NCBI GenBank assembly: GCA_036264255.1
Contig: DATARI010000132.1
Span: 34,909-98,908 of the forward strand
Length of the DNA: 64,000 nt
Source: DASZIT01 sp036264255
GTDB lineage: Bacteria > Actinomycetota > Acidimicrobiia > Acidimicrobiales > RAAP-2
Direction: 5' to 3'
Part shown: positions 62,221 to 64,000 of the stretch, one piece after another
How positions within the stretch are numbered: position 1 is the first letter of the stretch
Layout: the number at the start of each line of letters is the position of its first letter
Notes under the pieces: generated by a model
Told to the model about the DNA's origin: nothing
What the model saw: the letters and a program-made list of their open reading frames with translations, nothing else
Database searches by the model: none
Program-made: the position numbers and the translations under genes

Positions 62221-62346
62221 GATGGCTTCCCCTTCTGCTGTTCTACGTGTTCGCTCCCGCCTGCTGCATCCGTGCAACAGTCGGCGTGGTGATGGTGGTT
62301 GGTTTCGCGCCAAGGTACCCCCGGGTGGCGCCGAACCTGTGCCGAA

Positions 62347-62366
62347 CGCTAGAACATGTTCTAGCG
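62347..62366. promoter_or_regulatory. 20-base perfect palindrome, KstR-like operator
   Basis: CGCTAGAACATGTTCTAGCG is a perfect palindrome containing TnnAACnnGTTnnA, the form bound by the steroid-catabolism repressor KstR in mycobacteria. It lies 126 bases from the ligase start and 136 bases from the SDR start, so one dimeric or double-dimer repressor could control both. Confidence 0.7.
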
Positions 62367-62380
62367 CGGGTCAACCTGCC

Positions 62381-62465
62381 GGGATGGGCCCGGGATGGGT
62401 CCGGATGGGCCCGGGATGGACCCGGGATGGGCGTGGATGGACACGGGATGGGCGTGGATGGACCC
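62381..62465. repeat. GGATGG tandem repeat, about 10.6-base period
   Basis: Eight imperfect units built on GGGATGG, with lengths alternating 11 and 10 bases, occupy this stretch between the palindrome and the SDR start. The last four units form two 21-base copies that differ at one base. Runs GGG-AT-GGG-CCC-GGG-AT-GGG at 62381-62399 meet the sequence rule for a G-quadruplex. The remainder of 62221-62501 shows no gene. Confidence 0.75.
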
Positions 62466-62501
62466 GGAACGATTTGATCAACCTATGAGGAGCAAGCACC
62501 G

Positions 62502-63431
62502 ATGAGTGAATTTCTGGACGGCAAGGTGGTGGCCATCACCGGTTCCGGTGGAGGGATCGGCCGGGCGGTGGCGCTGGCGGCGGCGGCCGAGGGGGCGAAG
62601 ATCGTCGTCGCCGACATCGGGGTCAGCCTGGACGGCGGGGACCCGACCAGCGCGGTGGCCGAGTCGGTGGTGGCCGAGATCGAAGCTGCCGGGGGTGAGG
62701 CCGTTGCAGTGGCCGAGAGCGTCACCACCCTGGCCGGCGGCGAGAAGATCATCGGCACCGGGGTGGAGAAGTGGGGCCGGATCGACGGAGTGGTGGCGGT
62801 GGCCGGCATCCTCCGGGAGCGGATGCTCTTCAACATGGCCGAAGACGAATGGGATGCGGTCATCGAGACCCACCTGAAGGGGCATTTCACGGTGTTCCGA
62901 GCGGCTTCGGCGATCATGCGCAAGCAGGAAGGGGGCGGTTCCCTGGTCGCCTTCACTTCCGGGGCCTTCGCCGGCAGCGTGGCCCAGGCCAACTACGCCG
63001 CCGCCAAGGGGGGCATCGTCTCGCTGGTGCGTTCCGCCGCCGCCGGGCTCAACCGCTACGGCATCACCGCCAACGCGGTGGCCCCGGTGGCCCGCACCCG
63101 GATGTCGGCCAACGTCCCGATGGACCTGGCCGAGATGGGGGATCCCGAGGACGTCGCCCCCCTGGTCGTCTATCTCTTGTCGGACCGGGCCAAGCACGTC
63201 ACCGGCCAGGTGTACACCTCGGTGGGCCCGAAGATCGCGGTCTGGAACCAGCCCCGCGAGGTGCGGGCCGTCTATGCCGACGGGAGGTGGACTCCGGAGG
63301 AGATCGCCGCTCGGTTGGACTCGACGGTGGGGCAGGAGCGGATGCCCCTCTTGGATCAGTTGGAGGCCTACCGGAAGGCGGCGGAGGAGAAGGCGGCGGC
63401 TGAAAAGGCGGCGGCTGAGAAGGGCTCGTAG
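62502..63431 (+). CDS. SDR family NAD(P)-dependent oxidoreductase
   Basis: A 309-residue classical short-chain dehydrogenase. The cofactor motif TGSGGGIGRA is at residues 13-22, VVADI near 35-39, VAVAGI near 98-103, a catalytic serine in VAFTSGAFAG near 150-159 and YAAAK near 166-170. It is longer than a basic SDR by about 50 residues and ends in a helical Ala/Lys/Glu tail (EEKAAAEKAAAEKGS). Relatives are 3-hydroxyacyl-CoA or hydroxysteroid dehydrogenases. GAGGAG precedes ATG 62502. It shares the KstR-like operator region. Confidence 0.9.
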   Translation: MSEFLDGKVVAITGSGGGIGRAVALAAAAEGAKIVVADIGVSLDGGDPTSAVAESVVAEIEAAGGEAVAVAESVTTLAGGEKIIGTGVEKWGRIDGVVAVAGILRERMLFNMAEDEWDAVIETHLKGHFTVFRAASAIMRKQEGGGSLVAFTSGAFAGSVAQANYAAAKGGIVSLVRSAAAGLNRYGITANAVAPVARTRMSANVPMDLAEMGDPEDVAPLVVYLLSDRAKHVTGQVYTSVGPKIAVWNQPREVRAVYADGRWTPEEIAARLDSTVGQERMPLLDQLEAYRKAAEEKAAAEKAAAEKGS

Positions 63432-63529
63432 TCGGGGGCGTCGGCTGGGTGTCGAGTGCGTGTCGAGTGCGTGGTGCTCGTCATGTGCTCTTCCTCTTCG
63501 GTGTCGCACCCTTTTGATTTCCTGGGGTC

Positions 63530-63757
63530 ATGGACATCGACGACCTGCATGAAATTGTTGACGACATAATCGAAGAGGGACCCGTCTCCGACCCGATGTC
63601 GGTTGCGATCCTTCTGCTAACTCTCGACAAGTTGGAAGCCTTCGCCACGTCATCCGTTCTGTCATGTCGGCTGTCACGAGCGGCCTGGAATCGGGGTGGT
63701 GACCCGCCCCGCGGGACCCATCTGATGTCACACCCTCCTGATGGAATTGGCGCATGA
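63530..63757 (+). pseudogene. Degenerate DUF222-type 5' fragment, copy 1
   Basis: A 75-codon frame beginning MDIDDLHEIVDDIIEEG, with SVAILLLTLDKLEAFATS near residues 24-41, resembles the start of the gene at 63846 (DALDRLIDEIIEEE... TKVEAHVTS). After residue 42 the similarity is lost and the sequence becomes unlike coding sequence. It appears to be a decayed copy whose 3' part was lost. Confidence 0.5.
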
Positions 63758-63849
63758 AGGTCGATGCCCTGGCGGGTTCCGTTGACGAGTTCCACCATTC
63801 GTTTCGCTCCGATCGTTGTCACACCTCCCTGGAAGAATTGGGCTCATGA
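63754..63849 (+). pseudogene. Degenerate DUF222-type 5' fragment, copy 2
   Basis: A 31-codon remnant starting MKVDALAGSVDEF, preceded by TCACACC and a GAATTGG-like segment at 63728-63750 that recur before the 63846 gene at 63819-63841. Seven of its first eleven residues match that gene. It ends in TGA inside the next start codon region (ATGA at 63846-63849). Confidence 0.5.
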
Positions 63850-64000
63850 AGGTCGACGCACTGGACAGGTTGATCGACGAGATCATCGAAGAGGAAACCG
63901 ACTCCGATCGGGAGTCGTTGGCGATGTGGCTGCAGGTGCAAACCAAGGTCGAGGCCCACGTCACCAGCCTGGTGGCGGAGTTGGACACCTGGGGGGACTA
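63846..64000 (+). CDS. DUF222/13E12-like protein, 5' end (continues beyond window)
   Basis: An open frame of 51 codons from ATG 63846 to the window edge, MKVDALDRLIDEIIEEETD, then SLAMWLQVQTKVEAHVTSLV and AELDTWGD. The pattern VEAHVTSLVAELDTWGD matches the N-terminal helix of DUF222 proteins, which are usually fused to a C-terminal HNH endonuclease. Most of the gene lies outside, so the HNH domain cannot be seen. Confidence 0.45.
   Translation, partial: MKVDALDRLIDEIIEEETDSDRESLAMWLQVQTKVEAHVTSLVAELDTWGD

Noticed and set aside
62381..62465. CRISPR array
   Set aside because: Units are only 10-11 bases and contiguous, with no spacers.

Overview
The window reads as one contiguous piece of a very GC-rich actinobacterial chromosome, most likely from the class Acidimicrobiia. 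The evidence for Actinomycetota is the mycothiol-dependent formaldehyde dehydrogenase with its partner hydrolase, the SCO1664/DUF3090/MSMEG_4193 trio, F420-type genes, and the gene order argS-lysA-hom-thrC-rho-rpmE-prfA-prmC-tsaC, which matches the Mycobacterium tuberculosis Rv1292-Rv1301 block except that thrB is missing. The secreted protein built of GYW repeats and the DUF222-type copies at the right edge point to Acidimicrobiia, but that placement is inference. Gene density is high, GTG starts are common, and many neighbours overlap by 1-4 bases. No prophage, insertion sequence or CRISPR array was seen.

Layout. 1-3642: end of etfA, then an MBOAT acyltransferase paired with a membrane-anchored SGNH hydrolase. 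3667-9151: leftward genes, namely the SCO1664/DUF3090/phosphomutase operon, an FrhB-type iron-sulfur protein, a membrane protein, and the MBL hydrolase with mycothiol formaldehyde dehydrogenase. 9241-18205: repair glycosylase, thiol peroxidase, thiC, a DEAD-box helicase behind a structured leader, PIG-L deacetylase, amidotransferase, hemolysin III protein, an ABC exporter and a DUF4242 protein. 18336-28751: aconitase, a DrrAB exporter divergent from a MarR regulator, a peroxiredoxin, a nine-residue-repeat protein overlapping an RDD membrane protein, an epimerase divergent from a TetR regulator, Smr, AlkB and an ArsR-like regulator. 28951-31840: the GYW-repeat secreted protein, a LOG-like protein and tRNA-Arg(CCG).

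31973-42540 is the conserved translation, aspartate-family and termination block. Its most striking feature is rho, whose otherwise intact frame carries a TAG codon between the disordered N-terminal part and the RNA-binding domain, with no restart codon until the Walker A region. prfA, whose product reads UAG, lies two genes downstream.

42541-46450 is a branched-chain amino acid operon (leuB-type dehydrogenase, ilvE, cimA) suited to isoleucine synthesis through citramalate. It is preceded by a 15-codon leader containing Val-Ile-Ile-Ile and a T-tailed terminator, the layout of ribosome-mediated attenuation. 46512-56433 holds an acyl-CoA dehydrogenase, several proteins of unknown function, a truncated oxidoreductase remnant and envelope or polysaccharide genes (a methyltransferase, a YfhO-like membrane protein, a glycosyltransferase-methyltransferase fusion).

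56664-63431 is an acyl-CoA catabolic cluster (thiolase, enoyl-CoA hydratase, thioesterase, acyl-CoA ligase, SDR). A site of the form TnnAACnnGTTnnA lies before the thiolase and, as a perfect 20-base palindrome, between the ligase and the SDR. This suggests one KstR-like repressor controls both units. The right edge has degraded copies of a DUF222-like 5' end followed by an apparently intact copy running off the window.
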